This document shows, in pieces, positions 22,436 through 33,564 of a stretch of DNA of 64,000 nucleotides. Within the stretch, counting starts at the first letter, position 1, and every line of letters begins with the position of its first letter. Below the pieces are notes generated by a model. The model was not told the origin of the DNA and made no database searches. It saw nothing but the letters and a program-made list of their open reading frames with translations. The stretch comes from Verticillium longisporum (taxonomy: Eukaryota > Ascomycota > Sordariomycetes > Glomerellales > Plectosphaerellaceae): assembly GCA_019188255.1 (NCBI GenBank), contig JAETXT010000004.1, forward strand, positions 3,968,001-4,032,000. The letters run 5' to 3'. A program made the position numbers and the translations under genes.

Positions 22436-24530
22436 TTTGGAATGATGAACGCAATGTTTGTAGCAAGGATACCACGCGGTGGAGGACTGCTCTTCTCCTT
22501 CTGGTCGACTGCTGGGGAACGATCTTCACTTGGGCAGACAAGCAACGCCAAGGCTGTCACGCGACGCAGTTCCTGTCCCGGTATTTATTTGCTTTGAAGC
22601 CATCGTGAAATTTGACAATCATATCTGCTGTGCCGCCCCCTTCCGCATGATCTAATTTTGTGCCGTCGGATCCGCTATCGATCCTACCGGACCTTGCCTC
22701 TGGTTCTCAAACGGCATGGGCCCGAAATGCACCTCACATGCTAACCCGGAATAAGAAGGTCCCCTTCACGAACACATTTGAGGAACAATGGCTCGCCAAA
22801 CCTGGGTCATCGGAGGTACTCACCAAATTGAGCCAAAGTTCACTTGGGGTTGGAAGTCGACTTCAAATGCATGATCATTCCTGTTCGTATGTCATGATGG
22901 GCACCCAAATTGAATGGGCGCGCAGCTCATCGTCCAAAGTCTACCACCCAACTGCACTAACAGCTACAAGCGGTATCGAATAGCGACATTCAATTCATTG
23001 TTCCAAGTGTTACAGCTTGAATTTCGTGCAGAAAGTCAACAGATTAGCTACAGCACGACTTTTTCGCTATCATGGGTCGTAGACAGCTAAATTTATCATG
23101 CGTCAGTCACTCATAGGTTGGTCTGACTATCGCTCAGCCATCCGTGCCAACCATACAGTTCTTTTTGACAGTTCCGACTACAATGAGTACTCCGGTCATC
23201 AAAAACAACCGATGCGTTCATACGCCGCGTTGGTTTTATGTCTGCTATATATAAAAGAGATCAGCCAATGACTGGTCCAAACCTCAAACACAACTACCCT
23301 TTGCAGTATTTTGTAAGTCACAACTGATATGGGAACTCGTTTCTTGGCTTAGTCAAGATGACCGAGGATATGATAATGGGAAATCTGAATGTCACGCCTA
23401 AATGATTTTCAACAAGTCATCAAAGTAATGAATTGATCAGTTGACTCTTCATGATCAGATGGCGAATGCTCATTGACAGACGCCATCGATTGGCCTCCGT
23501 TGACAGTTCACCGAGATAACGCCACTGGGCTGGGACGCGGATACAGGCCCCTTGTAGTAACGAGCTAGCTCGAAATGCTGCTAAGGACTGGAGAATAGTC
23601 GTAACCAACCCCCCAAGTTGTGACATTGTCGATAGCACTGGTATCAACGGTCGACCAATTGTAGAAGCAGCTAGCGATCATGGTCTGTGTTTCCTATGTT
23701 TGACCCTTCCTGCCGGGTGCGCGCTGTCTTGACACTTGCGCTGCAGTCTTACTTCAAGGTCGGCAGTCATGACTGCCATCTAGTGTTGCCAAAATATACG
23801 CAAAGCTTTGTTATTACAATGGGGTCGGACTGAGCAATGACTAAAGCAGGGACAGGAGACGAAGGAGATATGTCGTATCAAGCAAGGGCGTTTACTGTTC
23901 TGGTACAACAGAACAGACTGCTCCCCAGCCAGGATTACTGGGGGAAATGTCCCTAATAAGCACGACAACAATGCGCCGGACTTGTTCAGATGCTGTGGAC
24001 TGCAGCAGTGCAGCACGCTGCGTGCTTCTGTCGACCCATTGCGCTATGCTCGGCATCTTACTCGGGGTTCGGGATCCGACATCGCTCGGAACTTCGGCCA
24101 GACCAGCACGTCGTAGTTCCGAAGCGTTCTTACGTGAAGCACGATCAGATTGTTAACTCGCAGTGCACATGCATCTTTTTCAACTGTCAACAGAGGAATG
24201 CTTGGACCTGTAGAATGGCGTGTTTTACGGCCGAAAACTGCATATGTACTGTTGACTGGGTCCACCAACGATGCAATCCGCGGGGCATTTTTGGGTACCC
24301 CGGATTAGGTCCGGCCGGCCGCTCATATTCAGGCTTCCGTTCATCCGAAGCATCCACTTTCAAACACCCGAGCCGACAGCCATCACGGTGTATAAGTGTG
24401 CTTAGAAACCATATGCTTTGATGAGCTTGAACCACTTTAATCATTCTATCCAAGTCGTACATGCCCTCATAGCTTTCATCCACAACATTATTTTGCCTGC
24501 TTCAATCCCCTAACGTTTAAACATTTCACA
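22436..24530. other. 2.1-kb gene-poor gap
   Basis: No conserved coding sequence is seen. It includes the promoter of the minus-strand gene ending at 22435 and an isolated TATA-type promoter-like sequence near 23246 (separate entry). It is mildly AT-richer than its neighbours. Confidence 0.45.
23244..23257 (+). promoter_or_regulatory. Orphan TATA-box-like sequence
   Basis: CTATATATAAAAGAG is followed after ~50 bp by a CAAACACAACTACCC leader-like stretch, as in many fungal core promoters. No reading frame longer than a few codons begins downstream. It may drive a noncoding transcript or be the remains of a lost gene. Confidence 0.3.
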
Positions 24531-24794
24531 ATGAGTCTTCCCATTCGCACCGCTTGCCGCGCCATTCGTGCTCCGCCCGCTGCTCAGGCGTTGCGCCATG
24601 GGCGATGGATGGCGACGACCAGTACTCCTGAGTTCTCAAGCACGAGGGACACTGTGGTGCGAGATGCCATCATGGACAAGCTTTGGGGAGTTGAGGCAAG
24701 CCAAGCAGCTGATCAAGCATCGGGTGCCACAAGAAGTGTCGGTTCTGCCACTTCATCAAACGCAGAAACCTCTTCTGCCCAACCTCGGCTCTGA
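24531..24794 (+). CDS. Small protein with mitochondrial-type presequence
   Basis: 87-aa frame with a clean leader (TTTCACAATG context). Residues 1-28 are rich in Arg, Ala and Leu without acids (SLPIRTACRAIRAPPAAQA), as in mitochondrial presequences. Residues 35-70 (STRDTVVRDAIMDKLWGVEAS) look like an amphipathic helix and the tail is Ser/Ala-rich. I do not recognise the family. It may be a real small gene because composition and start context look coding, but the short length leaves doubt. Confidence 0.45.
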   Translation: MSLPIRTACRAIRAPPAAQALRHGRWMATTSTPEFSSTRDTVVRDAIMDKLWGVEASQAADQASGATRSVGSATSSNAETSSAQPRL

Positions 24795-25550
24795 GGCTGC
24801 GTCGGGTTTCACCGGGAATTGAACCTTAGACAGACTACGGCAAAACATGACACTTCCATAGTCAGTATCTTTTCAGGTCTTCCTTCATTACAAATGCTTT
24901 CGAAAGCTGGTCTAACGACGAAGTCTTCAGGCCAAACGTCGAGAGTTACCTGCTCAAGGCCTAACAAAGGCATTGTTTCCCCTCCAAATCCCCTCGATAT
25001 CACCAGATAGGCATGAGAGTTCAGGGGGGGAGGTACATAGTTAGAAGATTGCAGCGGCCCTGAGAGGAGCCCGAAGGCCAATTCAATGCTTTGCGCCGCC
25101 TGCGTCACTACTTCGTGCAAATGATACAGGGTCGCCGTTCGACCCCATCATACACCAGGGTAACCACTTGCGGTGGTGTTGTGAGGATTTGTGTACATCG
25201 CGGCAAACACGGCAGGTACCATTCTGTCATGAACAGTATTAGTACAGATCAATGGAGAAATCGGATAACCGAGTATTCGAGTGTGCACGAAGTGACTGAA
25301 GGGATATATGCTGTCAATATTCGACGGGGAATATTAATATGGTTAACAGAATTGTGGCCAAGACCATGGATCTTTCAAGCACGTTGGTTGACGGATCCAT
25401 TCATAGAATAAAATCTCGAATAGCTTAGGCCCCTTCGCAACTGAGCTCGCCAGCATTGAAGAAAATCCGCGAGTCCATTGCTATAGATCATTACTGAGTG
25501 GAAGAGGGGAGAGCGCGCTAACTGTCCAATGTCGGTCGTGAGTACTCGCG
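24795..25550. other. Intergenic, no gene recognised
   Basis: No supported gene. A T-arm-like word (ccgggaattgaacc at ~24813) was checked and does not belong to a tRNA. Confidence 0.4.
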
Positions 25551-26522
25551 CTACATGGAAGCCTCTCGGTCGTTCTTGGCTCTCTTCATGCTGAGCTGTT
25601 TCTTCAGTGCGATGAAAACAAGAGCGAGGATCAGTGCAGTTCCCCAGGTGCTCAGAAGAAGAAGCATCATTCTGATCCAGTAGGCACTCTCAGCAAAGCT
25701 GGAAGGGAAATATGAATACAAAATCTGATACATCATTTCCCACGCGGCGCCGAGAACATTGATGCAATTGGCGCCAATGAATAATTTTGATACCTGCTTG
25801 AAGGTTAGTCCAGGTATCAGTCGAGATAAGCACTCGAGCTCTTACCGAGCGAATCCATTGCGAAGACTTGATGGTGAACGACCAGACTGCCACGATCACC
25901 GAGGCTACAAGTATCATAAAGTTTAGGGCGGTATGAAGGCGCACCATGTGATCTGCTGCCTCGATTACGATACCATAAGGGTTGCTGCTCATGCTCTCCG
26001 CGTGAGCATAGACAAAGACGGCGAAGATGGGAATGGCCATGACGGCGCTGAATCCGCCCAAGACCAGTGCCAACGAGCGGACAAGCCGTTCTCGACCTGC
26101 CAGTTCACTGCTCATGACATGGTGAATACCACTGCCTGCTGCCGACAACAGGATCGGAATCATGGCTCTGGCCCAGATATTGAGAAGCACAGCAGTCCAA
26201 GCTATGAAAGGGCTTGGGCTGCGATCGGTATAGAAGCTTCCGTATCGCGAGGCGAAGAATAGTATGCGCTCGATGGAATCAAGAAGGATAGAGCTTCGCG
26301 CGTGATTAGCTGCGATATAAAATTGTTAGGTAGACGGAGGGTGATTTACAGGGTGAACACAACGGACGTGGCTTTCAGCCATGAAACGGCTTTGCCGAGA
26401 TAGACATCTGTTCCCCGGAGCTTGGCAAAGGTCAGGATACACAGGACGAAAGAGCCGAGGAATGCGATAATATAGAGAGCCAAGACGGCTCTTTGGTACG
26501 CTTCTTGGTCGACGTAAGCCAT
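25551..26522 (-). CDS. Seven-helix integral membrane protein
   Basis: Three minus-strand exons are inferred, 26522-26350, 26293-25846 and 25796-25551, with introns of 56 and 49 nt, giving about 288 aa. The first acceptor (GCGCGAAG) was chosen because the nearer CGCAG would create a stop at once. Seven hydrophobic segments can be read: AVLALYIIAFLGSFVL, VVFTLSILLDSI, WTAVLLNIWARAMIPILL, SLALVLGGFSAVMAIPIFAV, LHTALNFMILVASVIVAV, LFIGANCINVLGAAWEMM and MMLLLLSTWGTALILALVFI. A short basic cytosolic tail follows (KKQLSMKRAK). The topology is that of fungal 7TM proteins (RTA1-like or PTH11/GPCR-like), but I see no CFEM domain or RTA1 signature that decides between them. It should sit in the plasma membrane or endomembranes; ligand or cargo unknown. 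Confidence 0.68.
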
Positions 26523-27955
26523 TTTGGAGCTGCCCGACAGTCAAAATGATGTCTTGCTGGGAGTTGATTGACAATGCCTGATAGGTTCTGTATGATGAAG
26601 GTTGTTTGGACCGTTTCTCTCTGCAGACAGGCCATGGCATGGCATGCTTAAGTAGCATTATAGCTGCATCTGGAGTTTGAGTGGAGGGCCTCAGACTGTG
26701 CGTGCACCCGTGTCACACAGCACTTCGACGTCCGCGGAGGGCCGTGTGCCGGCCTTCAGCCACTGATAAGGTTCCATTCATGCCCAAGCTTTGCACTAGT
26801 TCTCAAAGAATGGGATATCAATCGGGCGTCGGTGGAACAGCCTCTGGCGAATGCAATGGGGCTATGCAAACCCCTCGAGGCATCGCGGACCCCTGGCGCA
26901 CAACACAGCCCCAAACGAAATTCAGAGATCATATTTCACTGCACTGCTGTGCCGCTCGTAGCATGGATGATTGGATCAGGTCACCGCAGTGCCGCATTCA
27001 CACATTGGAGAATCAAGATATGCTCTCTGATATGCCGATTTGCCCTCTAAAACGTGTTTGGTGGTGGGGCTGTGCTTGATTCCCAACAACTACACGATAC
27101 TGCTCTGCGCTATTGAGTCGCCCTTTGACCTGTGCGCTGTGTTGTGCACCACCGCCTTCCTACCCACAGGCCACTGAATTGGCGTGAGGAAGTACTGGTC
27201 CACCGCTCTAACGCCCGTCACGAGAGCCATCGCTGACAGTCTGAGTGAAAGACATACCCAGCACAGCAGATACATTGCCTGATACGGCCAAGTCGCCTAG
27301 GTAGGATACCGTACGGAGCGATCACGTCAACATAACGATTGTCTAGGTTTCTTTTCAGTGTGGCCTCTTCCGACATGGAGAACCCGCATTTCCGTCCATC
27401 TCCCCTTCAAGTATCCCTAGAAGTCGTCTGTCGTGGATGCTTGAATGTTCCAAAACTCATCATCTGGGGACTCCCCCCTGGTACACGGCCTCGGAGCTGA
27501 GGCTACTGAGGATACAGCGCAGTTTGAGCGGGTATAACAGTTTTCTGGTAGACGAGGCAAAGGAATACTTTGGAGAAAGGTTTTGGGCGTGTTGGCGAAT
27601 ACTGTACGATTTCAGGCAAGGTGACTCATGGCCACGGTGCGTTGGCGTCGCAGTACACCGGATCTACCTTGGCAGAAGACATCAGGGATACTATGAATGC
27701 CTCATGCACGGAGGCCTCCCAACGCTGACCGCTGCGCAACATAAGAGGTTCCCCGAGATTTTACGATGGCAAAATCCCCACCCGATTGCTGCCAATTGCT
27801 GCCAATTGCAGAATATGAAAATCCCACGCTCAATACAATCTGGCAAGCTGTATACTTCGTCATGAGGCGATTAGCCATGAATAGGTGCCCGTGATGCTCT
27901 CGCTCCCGTTGCGGAATCTTCCCATTTCATTGAAGAACCCTTTCCCACCTTCGCC
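26523..27955. other. Gene-poor region
   Basis: No recognised gene. The longest frame (27437-27865, 142 aa) has no family resemblance and uneven composition. Confidence 0.4.
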
Positions 27956-28185
27956 ATGCTGGACACACTGTGAACCGAGATTATCCACCACATGTTCAGT
28001 TTCCTTGAGGAGCTGGAGGCTTCAATCTTGCGTCTTGTGTGCCGAACGTTGCGCGACCAATTACAAGAAGGTTCGCCGCGGCATGGTTCATCATCGTGGA
28101 GACCGGTCTTGTCGAGCTTAGCTTACGAAGACTCGAGACGTTTGCCCGTTTCGCGCCGAAGATCAGCTTCCATATATCCATTTAA
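27956..28185 (+). pseudogene. F-box protein relic
   Basis: From ATG 27956 the frame reads MLDTL, then TGA, then TEIIHHMFSFLEELEASILRL and VCRTLRDQ, which matches the N-terminal F-box consensus (LPTEIIxxIFSFL ... LRLVCRxLRD). After about 28058 the conserved continuation (RRFAAAWFIIVETGLVEL, then RRLETFARFAPKI) is in another frame. So there is one stop in place of the usual Pro and one frameshift within 230 bp. F-box proteins link targets to SCF ubiquitin ligases; this copy cannot encode one. The rest of the gene is not recognisable downstream. Confidence 0.6.
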
Positions 28186-30352
28186 GGCTCCTACCGGAAA
28201 TATGAGTGACTAGCTTTAGTACAAAAGATTGGATGACGGGATGTAGCTCGTCCTGAAGACCCTCGGGGAGAGGTCAAGCTACGGTCTGTATCGTGTCAGA
28301 CTCGTCCACCAAGCTCGATGGAGTTATTCAAATGCGGACAGTCGAATAGGAATACTGGAATTAAGACAGGTACTACAAGAAGAAGACGTGGCTAGGTATT
28401 GGGGTAGTTAGAACAGCCTGTGTAACCTCACGTACTGACGTCACAGACTGGACTGCATATGTCTCCCAACTCTACTGCCTCGGTCCTCACTTCATACCGT
28501 TATTGAAACTTTGAAGCTACATCAGCATTGAACGGAAGATTATGGGATATTGCTCGGCTGCCAGCCTTAATCTTACGTTCTACTATCGTTTCTCACCTCA
28601 CACTGCTAGCAGCCCCAGCATGGGCGCACTTTCCTCATCTTGAACTAAACTCTTGCCTTGGATGCCTTACTTGACCAGTCAATTACACGTCATTCCAGGC
28701 TTTTTCAATGATTATATCCAGTTTATCTGACGTGACGATAGCAACCCGAGGCACAAGCGAATCTTGCAGCACAGCCGACAGTAAAGCCGGTCATCCAAGG
28801 GGATTGACTCAAGGTGCTCTAGCTCATTAGGCCCCCTTTGACCGATAACGTCACTTGTATAGATGCAAACGGATATCTGGGGTGACCAATCAATACTGCA
28901 CCCCGCTCCGATCTACTGAAGTTGTTAGGGTTGATCGTCCGCAGGGATCGGGATCACCGCCAGGGATTTTCCTCTGCCTCAATGACGGCGTCAGAAATTT
29001 GCCAGTACCTAATCACCGCCACCGTAACCAGACTCATTGTTAAGAAGTCTTGAACATGAAGGGAGGATAATACAGCTGGAAAAATGTGCACAAATACACA
29101 ATGACAAGTCCAGTGCTCAAGACAGCGCGTGTGGAAACCGTGGCGCTCATGCGACATGTCAGGGTTTCCCGTGATCGTCCGATCACATGCATACTGATCG
29201 CGAAGATGAGGTTCAGGCCTAACCAACCACACGAGAACGACGGCAGTCATCATTGTCATTTGCCTGCCTAATGGAAGAATGAGCTAGTTGCCTTGCGTTG
29301 ATGACGAAGCCAGCCTGACTAAGACACGGGTGGGCTTGTTGAGGGGCCCAGCATCCTGGAACGTGCTCTGGCAGTAAGACAGTGCCTGTTTAAGTGGCTG
29401 TCATACCAGACCGGGCATTGCTTGTATTGCAATGGTAGACACGATGCTCCCTACTTGGACGTAAATCTGGGATCGGGGACGTGCTGCAGAGATCAAGTGT
29501 TCTTTTCGAGATCATCTTTTTGTTTAGATCATTTGTGTGCTGCACGTAGATTGAGGAGCCTGAGATTCAGAAACAGCATGATCCTCAGTTGCCTTTATCG
29601 ACCCAACCGATATTGTTCGGTCGTGCTGTCGGGCACCAACATAGCCAAACGAATAGATGCCGGAATGATCTGCCCTGGTGCACAGAGACAGATCTCGATG
29701 ACGAGATAAGACGCGGCTCAAAACCTAGCGCGCAGCCAGAGTCGATGGTGGCATCTTCACCCACTCGCTCCAAGGAGCGCATTCCTGGAGACCCGAGACA
29801 TCCTGCAACCGGGGCGTCGCTAGCCCAAGCCACCCATGCGACCATGCCTTTCGCAGCATATGGTCCTGTCCCTACAAATCAACGGTGCTGCTTTGCTCAA
29901 ATCTTACCGCCGGATCGACGGGATGAAGTCGTCATCCCAGCTCGCTGCGGCATTCACACGAACGGACCGCCGCCATTAGGATCTCTCCAGCCGCATGTCA
30001 GATTTGACATTCAACGGATGCATCTAGCCCCGGTGTCCCAAGCATGTCCTCGCAACTTTGTGATGAGATCATGCCCCATCTTCTGCCTATTGCATTCACG
30101 TTCGCACCAGCTCTCTGGGTAGTTGGAGATTCTCGAAAGGGATGAAGGTATGACGTGTGAAGATGACGTCGAAGATGCTCTCGGGCGACGGACATCACGA
30201 GCTTCCCGCAAAAGCATATATGTTTAGGCTTCTGTCTGTTCAAAAAAGACCCCTTCTCATCACATCATCACTGTCAACTCAGTACAGCACCAATACCCAA
30301 CTTCAACGCCATCTCAAGCCACACAGCAATAAGCTCAATAGCAACCGCCAAT
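28186..30352. other. 2.2-kb gene-poor region
   Basis: No intact gene. On the minus strand near 29270-29040 one frame contains hydrophobic stretches (GLNLIFAISMHVIG, AVLSTGLVIVYLCTFFQLYYPPF) that could be a relic of a multi-helix membrane protein, interrupted by stops. The last 150 bp is the leader of the gene at 30353 and carries a TATA-like GCATATATG. Confidence 0.4.
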
Positions 30353-31228
30353 ATGCAGAAAGCCAAGCAAGCCGTTGCCGACTTCGTCTCCCGCGATGGC
30401 AAGCACAAGACCACCGTCGAGGAGGATGTCCGTCGCGAGATTACGGAGGAGCATGTTATGCCTCACCGCCATGAGAATGTCACGACCGCCATCGATAAGG
30501 AGGTTCACCAGGACCACCACCACACTACTGTGCAGCCTATCATGGCAAAGGAGACCCTGTAAGTAGCCCAATGCTGTGATTTGCATATGTTCGCTAACAA
30601 TAGCAGCGCCGAGAAGCATACTCACAACATTGTCCCTGTTGAGCACAAGACGTTCGAGCATGGCAACGACAAGGATGTCCGGGCCAAGCTTGATGCCGAC
30701 GCTGCTCAGTACAGGGATACTTCTACCACTCACGACACGACTCACTCGAACTCGGTCAACCCCGTGGTCGCCGGCGAGCGCATCCATCACCACGTGCACG
30801 AGCACGTTCAGCCCGTGATTCAGAAGGAGGTCATCGCGCCTCAGGTCGTCCACACAACTATTCCCATCCATGAGACCCACCACGCCGCGGCTCAGTTCCA
30901 CGGAACCTCTGTGCTTCCCCCCAAGACACTCGAGGAGCTCAACAGCAACAAGGCTGGTCTTGACGGCAAGGGCCATTCCAAGGTTGAATACGACGGGTGC
31001 CCCAAGTCATACAACAAAAACCTGCAGGTCGAGCAGGGTGAGGGCGACAGGGACATGCATGCCCACAGCGGCGGTCTCGGCGGAGTACTGAGTGGTGCTC
31101 GCAAGCACAAGCACACTGGCTCTGCTGACAGCGGCGTCGGTGTTAACCCTGACACTGCTGGTCTTCGCAGCGACAAGGCTGGACTCAAGAACGAGGCCCT
31201 ACATGAGAATGCTTCTCAGCGCATCTAG
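30353..31228 (+). CDS. Histidine-rich conserved fungal protein (allergen-like)
   Basis: Two exons, 30353-30558 and 30607-31228, with a 48-nt intron whose 3' end is a tandem acceptor (TAGCAG), giving about 275 aa. The protein belongs to a fungal family often labelled 'allergen' that is built of His/Val/Glu-rich repeats: EVHQDHHHTTVQP at ~50-62, then KHTHNIVPVEHKTFEHG, then ERIHHHVHEHVQPVIQKE, VVHTTIPIHETHHAAAQFHGTSVLP. It is highly hydrophilic, with no signal peptide and no membrane helix, so it is probably cytosolic. Related proteins are abundant and stress- or conidia-associated, but the biochemical role is unknown. Clustered His pairs could bind metal ions (inference). The C-terminal 90 residues are Gly/His/Lys-rich and variable. 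The stop codon lies at the edge of the RIP-mutated AT-rich block starting about 31230. Confidence 0.75.
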
Positions 31229-31343
31229 TTTATAGATAAGAAAATGATCTAGCGGATATATAAAATTAGCTTTTACTTAATACTATAGCTGCAGTTAATA
31301 GTCGAATTTAGTACTATTCTACTACGTTCTTTTATAGTATAAC
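31229..31343. other. AT-rich flank of transposon copy A
   Basis: This short stretch lies outside the transposon target duplication but already has the TA-rich, CpA-poor composition. RIP appears to have spread from the repeat into unique sequence up to the 3' end of the histidine-rich protein gene. Confidence 0.55.
31336..31343. repeat. Target site duplication of copy A, left
   Basis: agtataac; partner ggcgtaac at 36311-36318 differs only by RIP-type transitions. Confidence 0.6.
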
Positions 31344-31590
31344 TAGTAATATACCCCGATTAAATATAATAAGTTAAATTATTAAATAGCTAAATAAATA
31401 GACCGATTTCCTATAATTAAATAACTAAATCTATAATATTTCGATATTTAGATATTTAATAAACGTTTAAATATATATTTAGGCCTAGAATATAGCTATT
31501 CTAAGCCCTAAGACCTATAAAAAGGCCTATCCGATTAATTAAAAAGTTATATTATTAAAAAAAGGAGTCTCTTATTAATAGTATAATAAT

Positions 31591-31660
31591 ACTAATAATA
31601 GGATTCGAACCTATAGCCTCTAATAAAGTATTAGAGATCCTAATTAACTAGGCTATTAGC
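31591..31660 (-). other. tRNA-like sequence in transposon copy A
   Basis: The minus strand shows an acceptor-like pairing (GCTAATA/TATTAGT), a stem with loop TACTTTA and a T-arm with the Pol III B-box word GGTTCGAATCC. Position 33 is not U and the D-arm is irregular, so it is not a normal tRNA. The same sequence is present at 49648-49717 in copy B. Confidence 0.4.
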
Positions 31661-31705
31661 TTCTATTAATATCTATAAAGAAAACTCTATTTATATTATC
31701 TAATA

Positions 31706-33564
31706 ACGTAATCCACAAGCGAGTGGTTCACCCATGCGAGTGGTTCACTTCACCCCGACCCGACAAACATTCCGAGGAAAACCTCAACCCAAACGCCGTA
31801 AATCAATTAAAATCACTCCTCCTCGTCTTTTGCAGACGATGAGATAGCTACCTGACAAGTTCTCGCGTTGTGGCCGGTCTTCCCGCATACGCTACAGCAT
31901 CGTTTCTTCGGCTGGGACCACGACGCGGGACCCGGGTTCTGCAGCGTTTCCTCTTTTATCTGGATATCTACTTCCTTCTGAGCAATCTTGTCCTGTCCCT
32001 CGCCTACAGCCATGCTTCCTCCTTCCCGGAGACGTAGCTTTTTGGCCCTCCGGCGTCGGCTTAGTGTAGCATTTTCCTCTCGAAGGATCATAACCTCTGA
32101 CTTCAAAAGAGCGATCTGGTGCATAACACCCCGCGTCCCCTTCGCAAGATAGTCAACAGCATCTAAAATTGACGTTGGGGAGCTTCCCTGGTGGCGTGAG
32201 ATTCGCCCTTTGATGAAGTCAGTCTGGGAACCTGCCTCGAGCAGGTTAGTGGGCGTCTTAGAGACCCAAGAATCACGCTCCCCGTGGGACGTCCCCGGAG
32301 GCGTCGTCGTCCTCAACCTCACATCCAGCTTTGACAGGACTGTTTCCGGGTTATGGGGACAAGCCCCGCTCCTCGAAAGCCTCCCTGGATGTTTTTTCTG
32401 TCATTGCTTGCTGAAATGCAGCCGAAAACGCCGGGAAGAAGTCCTCTTTGCTGATGTGCGTTGTACCCGCCCTCATCCTATCCTCGATTTGCCGACCGTA
32501 TGCTTTCTTTAGTGGGCCAAAACACCCAACATCGAGAGGCTGGAGTAGATGTGACGAATGAGGAGGCATACAGAGTGTGATGATGTTGTTCTCCTTGCAG
32601 TAGAGTTCGAAGTCGACCGAGTGGTGACTTTCGTGGCCATCCAGGATCAGTAGGCGATAACCGCCCGAAGTACGGGACTTTGTATGCCTGTCAAAATGCC
32701 GAATCCATTCCAGACCAATATCATTCGTCGTCCAGCCGTTTGGAGATGTTGCGATTCTCCAGTCGCGAGAAATCGCGTCGTCCTGGTACCAGCTCGAGAG
32801 GTGGTACTTGCCCGAAACCACGATGAACGGCGGGACGGAGAAACCCAACGCGCCAACGCCCTGGATCACCGTAACCCATTCCCGGTTGCCTGGCTGCCTC
32901 ATCTTCACATTGGACCGTCTTTCCGAACTGGTCACGACCATTCCGTTGGCGATAACGCCCATCTGGAAGCCGGTCTCGTCAAAGTTGTACATGTCAGCCT
33001 CTTGGATGCCGTACTTGGCGATCATGTTATGCACGAGGCGGAACCACGCGTTTATCGCGTCCGGATCTTCGCATTGGGCCCTCTTGTAGTCGTACTTGCG
33101 AAAGAAACGCGTCCGGAGCTCTGGTTGCCGTTTGACGAAGTTTGCGGCCCAGTTCTTCCCGACGCGTGGCGCGTCACGGTCGGCAAGCAGGCGATTCGCC
33201 ATATCTCCGACCTCACCCAACCGGGGAGGGTAAGATCGCGCATCTAGGTCAAGGATATATTCGACAATAGTTTTCTCTTCTAGTACTGTTAATTTGGCAG
33301 AATTGGGCGGGCTTTCGCGTCGGGAGGGTTTGCCCTTCTGGCGTCGGAGGAGCGTCGTTAAGGGGACGGTGTAGATCCTCGCAGCACTCCGGGCGCTTAG
33401 GTTCGGGTCATTGTCCATAGCTTGGATAGCAAGGAATAATTGACCTTCTTTTGAAAGAGTCTCCATCGCGGGCGGAGGTGGAATCTGTAGAATTCAGGTG
33501 TAGGTCGTGGGCCCGGGCGAAGTGAACCACTCGCTTGGGTGAACCACTCGCTTGTGGATTACGT
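31706..33564 (-). mobile_element. Pogo/Fot1-type (Tc1-mariner) transposon nested in copy A
   Basis: 1,859-bp element with terminal inverted repeats of about 47 bp beginning ACGTAATCCACAAGCGAG at 31706 and mirrored at 33564. Each terminus contains the direct repeat GCGAGTGGTTCAC twice. TA dinucleotides flank it (31704-31705 and 33565-33566). Copy B of the host element has the corresponding unfilled site with a single TA, which proves the insertion. Its base composition is normal and its transposase frame nearly intact, in contrast to the RIPed host, so it arrived after RIP of the host. Confidence 0.9.
31813..33466 (-). pseudogene. Pogo-type DDE transposase, frameshifted
   Basis: Two minus-strand frames, 33466-32351 (371 aa) and 32322-31813 (about 170 aa), together form one transposase of roughly 550 aa. 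The N-terminus has a helix-turn-helix (AAIYTVPLTTLL type), then a CENP-B/Tc5-like DNA-binding domain (LVEYILDLDAR ... GKNWAANFVKRQPEL). The DDE_1 catalytic domain follows with Asp163 (NFDETGF), Asp276 (LILDGHES) and Asp312 (LQPLDVGCFGPLK), a DD35D spacing. The second part has coiled-coil-like Glu/Lys-rich sequence and a C-terminal zinc knuckle CSVCGKTGHNARTC (C-x2-C-x4-H-x4-C). The break near 32340-32365 is a net one-base frame change and coincides with a run of four G and a run of four C; loss of one base from each would explain it. The catalytic triad is intact. True inactivation and homopolymer sequencing error both fit. Confidence 0.85.

Noticed and set aside
24806..24832. tRNA T-arm-like word ccgggaattgaacc
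   Set aside because: No acceptor, D-arm or anticodon arm can be built around it.
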